Positions 28,898-40,000 of a stretch of DNA of 64,000 nucleotides are shown piece by piece; within the stretch, counting starts at the first letter, position 1; the number at the start of each line of letters is the position of its first letter. The stretch comes from Histomonas meleagridis (Eukaryota > Parabasalia > Tritrichomonadida > Dientamoebidae). Where the stretch lies: the NCBI GenBank assembly GCA_020186115.1, contig WSYJ01000081.1, positions 62,001-126,000 on the forward strand, in the 5' to 3' direction. The position numbers and the translations under genes were made by a program. Below the pieces are notes generated by a model. That model searched no databases and was not told where the DNA came from. It saw nothing but the letters and a program-made list of their open reading frames with translations.

Positions 28898-30070
28898 ATG
28901 GGAAATAATAAATTGATTCAAAAAATCATTATTAATCTAAGTGATAAAGATATTAAACAATCAGCACAATCAATCATGGAAATATTTGATGAGAAATATA
29001 GGTATTCCTTTAACTTAATTCTCAGTCAAATTATATATGAATTCATTGATATACGATTTTGTAAATTATATTTTTCTTTCATGAAGGAAATTGAAACATT
29101 TGAAGAGAAGAATTATCATGAATTCAATATATTTCATGTATTTCTCGATGTGCTTCAAAGTAATTCTCAACGTAAATCATGTTATCTCATTGATTATATG
29201 ATTAAAGAGAAATATGCTGATTCAACAATTATTAAATTCAAAGGAGATCCATATTTTGTTCATTATTTAAATCAAAAAGAAATTGATAATATGTTTATCT
29301 CACAAAATTTATATGTAAAACAATTAAAAGAAAATTATGAAGAACTATCAAAGAATGATTGGGAGCTATATAAAAAATTAATTGAAGAAGGACATAATCC
29401 AAGTAAACTCGCGAAAATGATTCGAGATGATGAAATAGATAAACTTCAAGAAATATCATCTCAAAATGATTTTGATTTTAATAAAAATATTGAACCATCA
29501 ATTTATGAACGATGTTCATTTATTGATCATTGGGTTAGCTTAATTGATTATGCAGCCTTTTTTTCTTCAGTAAAATGTTTTAAATATTTACTTATGAATG
29601 GTGCAAATGTAAAATATACAGGTAAATATGCAGTTGCGGGTGGGAATGAAGAAATCATTCATTTATGTGAACAAAATCATTCATCATTTGAAGGTGCATG
29701 TGAAACTGCAATTGAATTTCATCGAAATGATATCTTTAAATATTTTTATGATAATAAATTAAAAGAAATTAATAATTTAGAAGAATTAGGAAAGTTTTGT
29801 ATTTTTTATCAAAATTATGAAATATTTTCATTTTTACTTAAAGAAGGAATGAATATCAATGATGATATTATTAATGAAGCAGCAACGATTGGAAATATGT
29901 TTTTAACAAGATATTTTCTTAGAAAATATCAACAACCAAAATATATTTTAATGTCTGCGTCAAAATCAGTAAATTTCGAACTTGTTCAATTCATACTACA
30001 ACTAAAAGGAATTGATATTAATGCTAAAGATATTTATTTGTTTTATTTAGAATTTATTTTATTAATTTGA
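28898..30070 (+). CDS. DUF3447-type ankyrin protein B, N-terminal ORF
   Basis: A 390-codon frame from ATG at 28898, a clear paralogue of the gene at 24840. Shared blocks are EPSIYERCSF, SLIDYAAFF.SVKCFKYLLMNGANV, GKYAVAGGNEEIIHLCEQNHS and DIFKYFYDNKL. The frame stops at TGA 30068-30070, inside the spacer that follows the repeat ending GIDINAKDI. Ankyrin coding then continues as array B. The N-terminal 140 residues diverge from protein A more than the DUF3447 block does. No signal peptide is seen, so a cytoplasmic scaffold is likely. The role is unknown. Confidence 0.8.
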   Translation: MGNNKLIQKIIINLSDKDIKQSAQSIMEIFDEKYRYSFNLILSQIIYEFIDIRFCKLYFSFMKEIETFEEKNYHEFNIFHVFLDVLQSNSQRKSCYLIDYMIKEKYADSTIIKFKGDPYFVHYLNQKEIDNMFISQNLYVKQLKENYEELSKNDWELYKKLIEEGHNPSKLAKMIRDDEIDKLQEISSQNDFDFNKNIEPSIYERCSFIDHWVSLIDYAAFFSSVKCFKYLLMNGANVKYTGKYAVAGGNEEIIHLCEQNHSSFEGACETAIEFHRNDIFKYFYDNKLKEINNLEELGKFCIFYQNYEIFSFLLKEGMNINDDIINEAATIGNMFLTRYFLRKYQQPKYILMSASKSVNFELVQFILQLKGIDINAKDIYLFYLEFILLI

Positions 30071-30111
30071 TATTCCAAAATAATATTTGGAAATTATTTA
30101 AATTATTTAAA

Positions 30112-31244
30112 ACAGCACTTATTTATGCATCTAGAAATGGTCATACAGAAATCGTTAAATTACTTCTTGAACAAGAAGGAATTGATATTAATGTTAAAGA
30201 TATTTATCTGTTTTGTTTATTATTTATTTTAATGATTTGATATTTCAAAATAATAATTGGAAATTATATAAATTATTTAAAACAGCACTTATGTTAGCAT
30301 CTAAACTAGGTCATATAGAAATAGTTAAGTTACTTCTTGAGCAAGAAGGAATTGATATTAATGCTAAAAATATTTATTTATTTTATTTAAAATTTATTTT
30401 AATGATTTGATATTTCAAAATAATAATTGGAAATTATATAAAATATTTAATACAGCACTTATTTATGCATCTTTAAATGGTCATTTGGAAACAGTTAAAA
30501 TACTTCTTGAACAAAAAGGAATTGATATTAATGCTAAAGATATTCATTTATTTTATTTAATATTTATTTTGATTATTTGGGATTTCTAAACCAAATTTGA
30601 TGTTTCATAATAATATTTGGAAATTATTTAAATTATTTTATACAGCACTTATGTGGGCATCTAAATATGGTCCTACAGAAATCGTTAAATTACTTCTTGA
30701 ACAAGAAGGAATCGATATTAATGCTAAAGATATTTATTTGTTTTATTTAAAATTTATTTTAGTAATTTTATATTTCAAAATAATATTTGGAAATTATCTA
30801 AATTATTTAAAACAGCACTTATTTATGCATCTAGAAATGGTCATACAGAAATCGTTCAATTACTTCTTGAACAAGAAGGAATTGATATTAATGCTAAAGA
30901 TATTTATTTGTTTTATTTAGAATTTATTTTAGTAATTTTATATTTCAAAATAATAATATTTGGAAATTATCTAAATTATTTAAAACAGCACTTATTTATG
31001 CATCTAGAAATGGTCATACAGAAATCGTTAAATTACTTCTTGAACAAGAAGGAATTGATATTAATGCTAAAGATATTTATTTGTTTTATTTAGAATTTAT
31101 TTTAGTAATTTTATATTTCAAAATAATATTTGGAAATTATCTAAATTATTTAAAACAGCACTTATTTATGCATCTAGAAATGGTCATACAGAAATCGTTA
31201 AATTACTTCTTGAACAAGAAGGAATCGATATCAAAATACCTTAA
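30112..31244 (+). repeat. Array B: seven intact ankyrin blocks in tandem units
   Basis: Ankyrin blocks start at 30112, 30282, 30452, 30642, 30812, 30985 and 31155 (steps 170, 170, 190, 170, 173, 170). All seven 31-codon blocks are free of stops, and the last ends EGIDIKIP with TAA at 31242-31244. Spacers are 77, 77, 97, 77 and 80 nt, none divisible by three. Units are more alike than in array A, pointing to recent duplication. The spacers are open in the upstream frame for about 10-20 codons (YLFYLxFILxI) and in the downstream frame just before the next block (FQNNIWKLFKLF). Confidence 0.85.
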
Positions 31245-31898
31245 TCATTTTTTATTTCAAAAATAACTTATGGAACCAAAATTCAGTATCTCTCTTTTTA
31301 TCTTTGAATTTAAATTCTATTGCAAAATCATTAAATAAAAAATTATTACCCCCCCCCTTTTAAGTTTTGCCAAATGCATTTATTTTATATTTCCATCAAA
31401 GTGGTACATCACTTTTATTCTCGAAAAACTGAACCTTAGAAATAAGTTATTTATAGGTTTTTTCCAATATATTATGTTTTTTAATCAAGTTTATCAAGTA
31501 TTAAAGAATATTTATTGAGATTTAGGCAAAATTATACTTCTTCTCAATTTTTCTTTTTTGTCAAAAAAGATCAAGACAAAAATTGTGTACACAATATCCT
31601 ATATTGAATAGGCTCATAATTTTGTGTGCTCTAAAATTTTCACCAAAAGGCTTTTATAACAATTTAACCACGTTGTACGATTAAATCAGAGTCAAAAAGT
31701 ATTAACCCGCTGGTTGTCAGTTCACAAAAACCAGAAGGACAGATTTCCACCATGTAAACTATATAATATTTGGCTTGACATAACCGTCTGAAAGCCTTTC
31801 CGCGTTAACGGCTTGGCCTACGGGCGTTCTTCTGGCATTTGACAGTGCCACTTCAAAATTGTGAGGGGTGTGTCATTTGACTCTTAAATCAAAAAAAT
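31245..31898. other. Gap with C-tract and GC-richer upstream region
   Basis: A run of about ten C lies near 31349-31358. From about 31670 the DNA becomes GC-richer, with CCGCGTTAACGGCTTGGCC near 31800 and the hairpin TGGCA...TGCCA around 31833-31850. This part is probably the promoter and 5' leader of the gene at 31899; a GGGGTGTGTC lies about 35 bp before its ATG. No ORF is convincing. Confidence 0.45.
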
Positions 31899-32552
31899 AT
31901 GTTTCTTCTCTTTGTCGCATTCCGCTGCATAATCAGAAGACCACCATCATTCGATGTTGAACCAAGATTCCGTATCAAGCAAAAGGACCAAAAACCACAA
32001 GAAAACAAAATCAACTGGGGTAAGATCTGGAAAGGTATCAAAACTGCTTTCAAAGTTGTCACAACAGTCATTAAAATTGTCTCAATCTTCTTAGATGAAG
32101 AAGAAAACGTATTATACATCAACGGTTACAAGGTTACAGATGTTGTTGCTGGTGAAGATGGAAGACCAAAGCAAGTCACACTTGAAAACGGTGTTAACAA
32201 GATTGTCATCGGTGCTGATATCAAGGAATTAGCCATCGGCCAATTCTCATGGGCTAAATTCTGGGAAGGAATCCAAAAGCTTCTCGAATACATTTCCAAA
32301 TTATTCCAATCGGAAGATCTTGTTCTTGAAGATGATGCTGTTACATTAGGTGACTACGAAATCACTGATGTTACATTAAACGAAAACGACGTTGCTGAAG
32401 ATATCACACTTGAGAACCCATCTGGCAACAAGATCTCCTTCCACATTGAAATTGGCGCAACAAACGAAGAAGAAAAGACAATCAAAAGACCACGCCCACA
32501 CCATATCACATGGAGAAAGATTGCTCACAAACTTTTCCACAAGAGGAAGTAA
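31899..32552 (+). CDS. Internally duplicated amphipathic-helix protein
   Basis: A 217-residue protein from ATG at 31899. Two modules of about 70 residues are repeated. Each starts with a Trp-containing amphipathic helix (INWGKIWKGIKTAFKVVTTV and FSWAKFWEGIQKLLEYISKL) and continues with an acidic beta-rich part whose wording is shared (NGYKVTDVV..., VTLENG... against LGDYEITDVT..., ITLENPSG). A third, truncated helix start (ITWRKIAHKLFHKRK) closes the protein. The N-terminus MFLLFVAF is a possible short signal sequence. Helix 1 is cationic. I do not recognise a family. Membrane-active or peptide-precursor roles are conceivable from the helix pattern but are only inference. Codon use is less AT-biased than in neighbours, suggesting high expression. 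Confidence 0.75.
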   Translation: MFLLFVAFRCIIRRPPSFDVEPRFRIKQKDQKPQENKINWGKIWKGIKTAFKVVTTVIKIVSIFLDEEENVLYINGYKVTDVVAGEDGRPKQVTLENGVNKIVIGADIKELAIGQFSWAKFWEGIQKLLEYISKLFQSEDLVLEDDAVTLGDYEITDVTLNENDVAEDITLENPSGNKISFHIEIGATNEEEKTIKRPRPHHITWRKIAHKLFHKRK

Positions 32553-33206
32553 ATGGGTTTAGTAAAGTTTAGCCCGATTTAGTTTTTTTTTGTCAATTTT
32601 TTCCATTCAAAAAATATTTTCATAATGAAAATCTTATTTCGCTTCAATTCATTTATTTTAGCTTGTTTGAAACAAATACTTAAAAATCGTTTCAAAATCG
32701 TTATGGCTCTAACTGTTTTATATATTAATGGATTTGAAACAAATAATTTCATTAATTATATCTGTATAACTTAACTTAAGTTTAGTATGTAATTAATTAA
32801 TAGGTGTTATTCTTTAGATAGAGATTGCATGTTATAAGAGAATTCTCATGAATTCATGTGCGTTTTTTGGTGTTGCTGCATGCACCAATTTTACTAAACG
32901 GTTTCAATATTGATCGCGTACGATCTTATTCAAATCCAAATAAGTCACACTGATTTTAAAAGAAAATAAAAATGGCAGCGACAAACAAAGATTCCATTCT
33001 AAATTTATATAATTTTTATATGATATTTATTATATTTAAATATTTTGTTCATTGACTCACAACCTCGAAGTCATAAAAAGATTGCATAATGAGAAATCTG
33101 TTTCATTGAAGATCTTTCGAGGACAATTTCTAATGGCAAGAACAGTAACATTCAAAAATTCAATTGTATTTACAGTTATACTGGCGAAAAGTGTCAATTC
33201 TGCAGG
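32553..33206. other. AT-rich gap, no gene seen
   Basis: A frame with ATG at 33133 overlaps the next gene in another register and is judged spurious. No RNA gene or repeat was recognised. Confidence 0.45.
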
Positions 33207-33806
33207 ATGGCATACCAACTTACAGCAGAAGAGAAATCACAAATCGAAAGTGAATTCGAAAGCGAGTTTCAGAAGTACATCCAAAGTAGAGATTTTCAAA
33301 ATGATGTTGATGAATACAGAAATGAAAATTTAACACAAGACAAAATTGCACAGAATGCCGATTTGCAAAAGAAAATTGCCGAATTTAACGCAATGAAAAA
33401 ATTAATAGATACAGCCAACGAAAAAATTAATAAAGCAAAAGCAACAATGGAAAATCTTAAAGCAGAAAAACAAATTCCGGATTATGTTTCAGCCGAAGCT
33501 CTTTATCTAAGTAGCGTTTCCGAAAAAATGCAAAGCGACAAAGGAATTGTTGAAAATAATGTAAACGGAAGGTATCAACTTATGGATGAAAAGTTCAGAG
33601 CCGTTGGGAATGACTTTTATCAAATATACCAGCAATTGATAACCATTTCTAGCTATCTTAATGTATTTAATGAAATGTTTGGAATTGAAACTCGATATGA
33701 TTTAGAGAATAGTTACGGTCAGGATGACATTCTTCAAGGTGAAGTAATTATTAGCGTACTTAATCAAATGGAAGAAAATTATTCTCAAATTTTATCTGCA
33801 CTATAA
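33207..33806 (+). CDS. Helical/coiled-coil protein, unknown function
   Basis: A 199-residue protein with ATG at 33207. It is mostly alpha-helical, acidic, and has heptad-like stretches around residues 45-95 (KKIAEFNAMKKLIDTANEKI, KAKATMENLKAEKQ). The C-terminal half (YQLMDEKFRAVGNDFYQIYQ, QGEVIISVLNQMEENYSQIL) is probably also helical. No signal peptide, membrane helix or catalytic motif is seen. Size and helix content recall small subunits of sorting or tethering complexes, but I cannot support a family name. Confidence 0.7.
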   Translation: MAYQLTAEEKSQIESEFESEFQKYIQSRDFQNDVDEYRNENLTQDKIAQNADLQKKIAEFNAMKKLIDTANEKINKAKATMENLKAEKQIPDYVSAEALYLSSVSEKMQSDKGIVENNVNGRYQLMDEKFRAVGNDFYQIYQQLITISSYLNVFNEMFGIETRYDLENSYGQDDILQGEVIISVLNQMEENYSQILSAL

Positions 33807-34093
33807 AATACAAGGGAAATAAACATGATTTTTCGCATCCTTTTTTGTATTTTCTCTAAACAAATCTTAAAATATCTCAAGTAATACTTGATATGAAATT
33901 TCCATTTGAAAATCAAATTACATTTTTGTACATAAAGCGAATATTTTATACAAAAACAAATGGCTTATATACACAAAACATTATTCTTACATTAATATTT
34001 ATATAAACATTTATATATATCTATAAGTTTTCTGAATCTACGATAGGCGTTTTTCAGCCCAAAACGATATTTTCCCATTGAATTTCCTATCGT
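33807..34093. other. Convergent gap with three AACGATA-type motifs
   Basis: TACGATA (34039-34045), AACGATA (34063-34069) and the reverse TATCGTT (34088-34094, touching the TRRAP stop codon) lie within 56 bp, although the gap separates two gene 3' ends. See findings. Confidence 0.55.
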
Positions 34094-37000
34094 TCAAAAC
34101 CAAGGAATTGCTTCTTTTGGTTTATTGTTGACTGATTTTGCATTATTAATCAAATTTTCTAATTTATCAAACCACTCTTCTGAACATTCTGCTATTATAG
34201 GCGGCGATATTTCCAACAATTTCTTTTCTACAATATTTCTGTTATTAATTATTTCGCTTAATATCATTTTAAATTCGTATACATTTCCCCAAAAAAGTGT
34301 TTCGATTGCAGCACGAAATGCGCTCAAGTGATGTTTCATTGCATCAGCGCACGCAGCAATTGATAAAATGATTTCTCCGTCGATAGTATTTCCAAACAAA
34401 TTTATTATATTCGGAGAAATCCTAAAACTTGAACTAATGTTCGTATTAGTTAAGTTAAAGTCTTCAATCATTATTGGAACAGAAGCGTTTTCCAAACTAA
34501 ATTGATAATTCATTAAGTTTTGGTAAGAGAAATTAAACAAATGTCGAACAAGAAATGAAGAAGCTGAAGATTTTAATAAGTTATTACGAACATTTATGTA
34601 TTTTTCTTTAGAAAACTTTGATGAAACATATTTGTTCAATATGAATGTATCAATTTCATTGATTTTATTTGCGTAATTTAAGTCGCTGATCCATTTTCCC
34701 GATTTGGTTCCAATCGATTTAAAGAAAAGATCATCCAAACTTATGGTATCATAAGGTAACTCATATATTACATACGAATTACCAATCAATGTGATAAAAG
34801 AAGAATCAAATCGAATGGATCTAATTCTTGACGAATATGAATAATTAATTATTTGTTGGAAAATGTACATAATTTTGGTAAACAAAGAGAACTTGATTTG
34901 CTTTTGCTTATTTGGTAGCTTATGTATTAATAAACTTCGTTTTTCGCCATCAATAATACAACTAATAATATATTGTGAATTATTAATCTTACGAATATTT
35001 GGAATAATTGTTTGAATCTTTTTCGCTGGTTTATTAATGACAAACGTTGGTAAATCAATTGATAATTTTGCATTGATTTCATCAATCTTTGCATAAAACT
35101 CTTGCTTCAAAAACGCGTATGAATATTCATTAGCATCAAGTGAATCAATATATGATTCTATAAAATCGTTATTAATAATAAATAACTCGTTTACAGGTTT
35201 TAATTTTTGAAGAGTTTCTATTGAAATTTTTGACAAAATTTCAGTTAATTCGTTCGGTTGTCGATCATTTCTGATTGAAATCAAATCGGTTGGCAAGTTT
35301 GAGTAATCGCAATTTTTAATAAAACGAATCAACGCTTCAATTGACTGCTTTTCATTAAATTGATCCAAATTAATACTCGCGGTCAAGAAATCAAAGAATT
35401 CATTTAAGTTCTTAACTTTTATATATTGTTGATTATTCAAAAAATTCACATCAGGAAACAAGAAAAAGTTCATTATGTTTTTTGGAATCAATTTTTTCTT
35501 CATTGTACTATGCAAATCGATAATTTTCTCAGTCCAAAACTTAAATATTTCGATGTTTTTATCATTTTTAGCTAAGTCAGATATAATATTATCGAAGTTA
35601 TTATAATTAATGAAAGATATTTGTAATAATAATAAAATTCTAGAAACACATTCATATTTAATAAAATTTGGGAATTCGTCAACTAAATTAAATGTTTTCA
35701 TATAAGTTTGAATGGAATTAGTTAAAAATATTTTATCATTTTCTTTACAATATAATTCAAAACTAAAAACAGACCATTTATGAAGTGTATAAGGTTGAAT
35801 AGTTTTAATATTTGTTAAAATGTTTTTCGACAAATTTTCGATTTCATTATTAGTTATATACATAAAATCATTCGAATTAATACCTGAAACTGTTTGAAAC
35901 AATGAATGAAGATCAAATGGTATTAATGTCATTGGCTCAGAATTAACATTATTTAAAACTTTAGGAAATGGACGAATAAGTTTTTCCATTTTAAATTTCT
36001 TGTCGATTTTATATTTAACTTGTTCATAAATTGGATTCAAAAGAAATGTTTGATAAAAAAGTTCTGTTTCTGATGGAATTGTTTGATTATTAATATAATG
36101 GTGAAGATAATTATCAAAAAATTTATAAGTTGCAATTATATTTTTATGATATGTTGATAATTGTAAATATTTATTTAAGTAATTTTTATAATTATCACTC
36201 GAGTTATTATATTTTAATTTGATTTGTGGATTTATTTGGCGATTTGTAATTTTGCGCATGTAATTAAATAATGAATATGTATCTTCATCTAAAGATAATG
36301 AAGAAAATATATTTTCTTTATCTTTAAATGTTAAATTATTAGTAATAGAATTTATTTGTTGGACAAAATCATTATTAATTTCTGTTAAATTCGAAAATAT
36401 TTTTTTCGATTGTTTATAATTACTTAAGAAATATTGCGCAGAAGCAATTTTTTCCATTTTATTTTTATCATTATATATTATACCAAATATATAATCATTC
36501 GAATTATGCGGCAATAAAAAATTTTCATCAATTATACTTATATCTACAAAATCAAAATTAAAAATTTTATTTGTTATATTAAAAATTAATGGGCTTAATT
36601 TCTGATTATAATTAATGAATCTTATTATAGTCTTTATTAAACATTGATGATATTTAGGGATATTTAATGTAGTGTTTAATATTTTCATTAATTTTTTCAT
36701 ACATTTTTCATCATTTAAATTAGATAAAGCAATTTCAAATATTTTCTCATTAAATTTATTAATAAAATTGGAAAATTTCACAAATATTTCACAAGGAAAA
36801 TTAAACCCAATTATTAATAATGATAACAAAGTTATATATTTATCTTGCCAACATATTATAGGTAAAGAATTATATAAATTTAAAAATCGATCTATTTCAT
36901 TATCACCAATTAAATTTAATATGTTACAAAATATTTCGAATTTTTTATTCCCTTCTGAATAATACATTTGCATGAACAAAATATAAATTATGTATTTTAA

Positions 37001-40000
37001 ACTTGTAGTAAACATATTTAAATAATTTAAAATCGAATCAAAGACTATTGTATCAGTAACGTTATGTAATATATCATCAAAAATATAAAAATTATTAATA
37101 ATATCAAATTTTAATTGAATATGTACAAAATTTGATCTAAATAATATATTTAAAGTTGAAAAATATATTTCTTTTTTAATTGGTTTTGTAGATATATCAT
37201 CAAAGATTATTTTCACTGTGTCTGTTTGCATTTCAATAGGAAATTCATCAAAAAAAGAATTTATATATTGAAAAACATTTTTAGCCAAAGCATATAAATG
37301 AGAATTAATTAAATTATCAATCACGTTTAATATTTTATTAAGATATTTAAGTTTATCTATGTTTAAATTTGATTTTATTATACAATAAGTAACATTACAT
37401 ATAGAATTAATACTTACTTCATTAAGTAAAAAATCATAAATCGAATCAATACTTTTCTCATATAATATATATATTTCGAAATCATTTACAATTAAGTTAA
37501 ACAAATTATTAATAAAAATTACTTTTTGCCATTTTGTAGATAATAATTTAAATGAATTTTGAACAATTTTTTGAGTTTTTGGAACAATTAAAAAATTCCC
37601 ATTAATTTGATTAAATAAACATGAAACAAAAGAAAAATGATCATGTAATTGTGTATATTTATATAAAAATTCAACAGGAATATCATTAATTTCATACTTA
37701 ATGATTAACTCACAAAAATCGTCAAGGAAATTTATATTCATTTTCTTATTTTGTAATCCAAACTCCAAATAATCGAAACAACATTTTATTAACTTTTTAA
37801 GTTCGATAATATTTGGTCGAATAATATTACAAAACTTCACACCTAAACTTAAAAACGAATCTAATTGAGAAATATTCGCTAAGTCGAATGCATGATCATT
37901 AATTTTAGTATTAACATAAGAAATTATTACATGTAAAATCGAAAAAGGTAAATAATCATTAATAAAAGGTAATGAATGAAATACATAAATTATTTTTTGT
38001 AAATTTGGTATTAATGGATGATCTTGAAATGAGAAAATTTTTGTTATTACAAATAATGTAATTGCTTCTATTAGTTCTTGTGATGGTGGGTTTAATAATT
38101 CGTTACCATATTTAAAGATTTTAAATGAATATGATATAAAACATGGATCAAAACATTTACATGAACTTAATAAATATGTAATAACTTGTTGATATAAATC
38201 TGGTGGTAATAATTCCATTTCAAGTAATTTTAACATAATTTTATATCCATTTTTATTAACATATAAATCAGAACTTAAAAAAATGTTTGGAATGATATGT
38301 AATATTTGTTCGATATGGTTATTAGCATTCGGAAATTTTAATAATTTTGTAATCATTGTTGAACCAATACTAAAAAATTCATTTTGTTTAATATATTCAA
38401 ATGAATAATTCCATAAATTTTCATTAAATTCTTCAGGTAAAAATGGAATTTTTTTAAGTAATTTACTAATTAATGTTTCATATATTGATATTTTATCAAT
38501 GTTATCTTTTAATGATATAGAAAATAAAATTGTTTCTAATAATGTTAAATAAAATTCATCTTCACAACAAAATTCATCATCAAATAATAAAGAAATGAAT
38601 TTCTTTTGTAAATATGAATATTCTAAACAATTTATAGATAATAATGAAATGAATTTATTAATTTGTTTATTAGTTGGATTTGTTTTCAAGATTTTTAAAT
38701 AACATTTACTAATATCATAAACAATATTAAATATATTTTCATTACTTGTTAATATGTTTTTAAAATAATTCATATTAGTATCAAATAAATATTCAACTTC
38801 ATTAATAACATTTTGATTCATTGAATATCTTTTATCATTTAATAATTCGTTTAATAATGAATAAATATAAATATTATTTGAACATTCTGCTTTTAATAAA
38901 TAAAACAAATTCATTATCAAAATATTTGTTTCATCTTTTATTATTAAAATTTTCAAGATTTGTATATAAAAATATTGTTCATTCTTATTTGCTAAGAAAT
39001 ATTTATAAATAATTTCTTTCGGCTCAATTAAAATAAATTTTAATAAATACTTTAAACAACAATCATAACTTATATCATTATTTTGAAATAATGAAATATT
39101 TAGATTTATAAATTTCTCAATTGTTAAATTCTCATTATCATTTTCTTTCATTTTATGATATATTATTTTTAAAAATTGATTTGAACTTGTGATTAATTTC
39201 ATTAACTCTGCAAAGTTTTGAAACCCTTCCATTTTCCTTTGATTAGAAAATTTATCATAACAAACAAATGCTTTTAATATGACATCAGTTGTTCGTGGTG
39301 AACAAAACTCATAAAAATATTTTAATACTTCTTTTAAAAACATTATTTTCATATGAAAATTATCTTGAAATAATGATAAAGGTTCTTGAACAATAGTATT
39401 TAATCCAATATTATGTATTATTAATTTAAAAGTTGTGAATTTTCGAGTATAAATTTGTTTTAAAAGAGTTTTACCAATTTTTCTTGAGACTTTTATTGGA
39501 ATCGTAAATGAATAAGTTAAACATAAAAACATTGATTTAACAAATTCATCGAATGAAAAAAAATAATTATAAACTTCGGGTGATATAAGAATCGAATAAT
39601 ATATAATTAAAACACGATTAATTCTTTCTAATCTTTCTTTAAATACTTTAATTTGTTCGAATTGTAACAAATTCATTAATTTAGATGAAAGTGTTGGTGA
39701 TATAGTTTGATCACCAGTTATTCCACAACCAAATAAGAAAGAAGCTTTAGCAAAGAATATATTTGGTATATCATCAATTTCTAATGTACGAAATGATGAA
39801 ATATTTAAACGAATATCATATTTAGAAAAGTTTTTAAGAATAATATAAATATAAACAAAAGGAATTAATTGACAATTTTCATATACATAATTTAATAATT
39901 TTATTTTAATATCATTTGAACAATTTATTATATATTTCTTAATGACAGAACTATATATAGATAATATAGAAGGCTCAAATGAATATGGTGGATAACTAAA

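Noticed and set aside
26090-31244. Could the 170-bp arrays be a CRISPR or a satellite?
   Set aside because: The repeated unit encodes recognisable ankyrin repeats that continue an upstream ankyrin ORF, and the units differ at the amino-acid level. A CRISPR or pure satellite does not fit.
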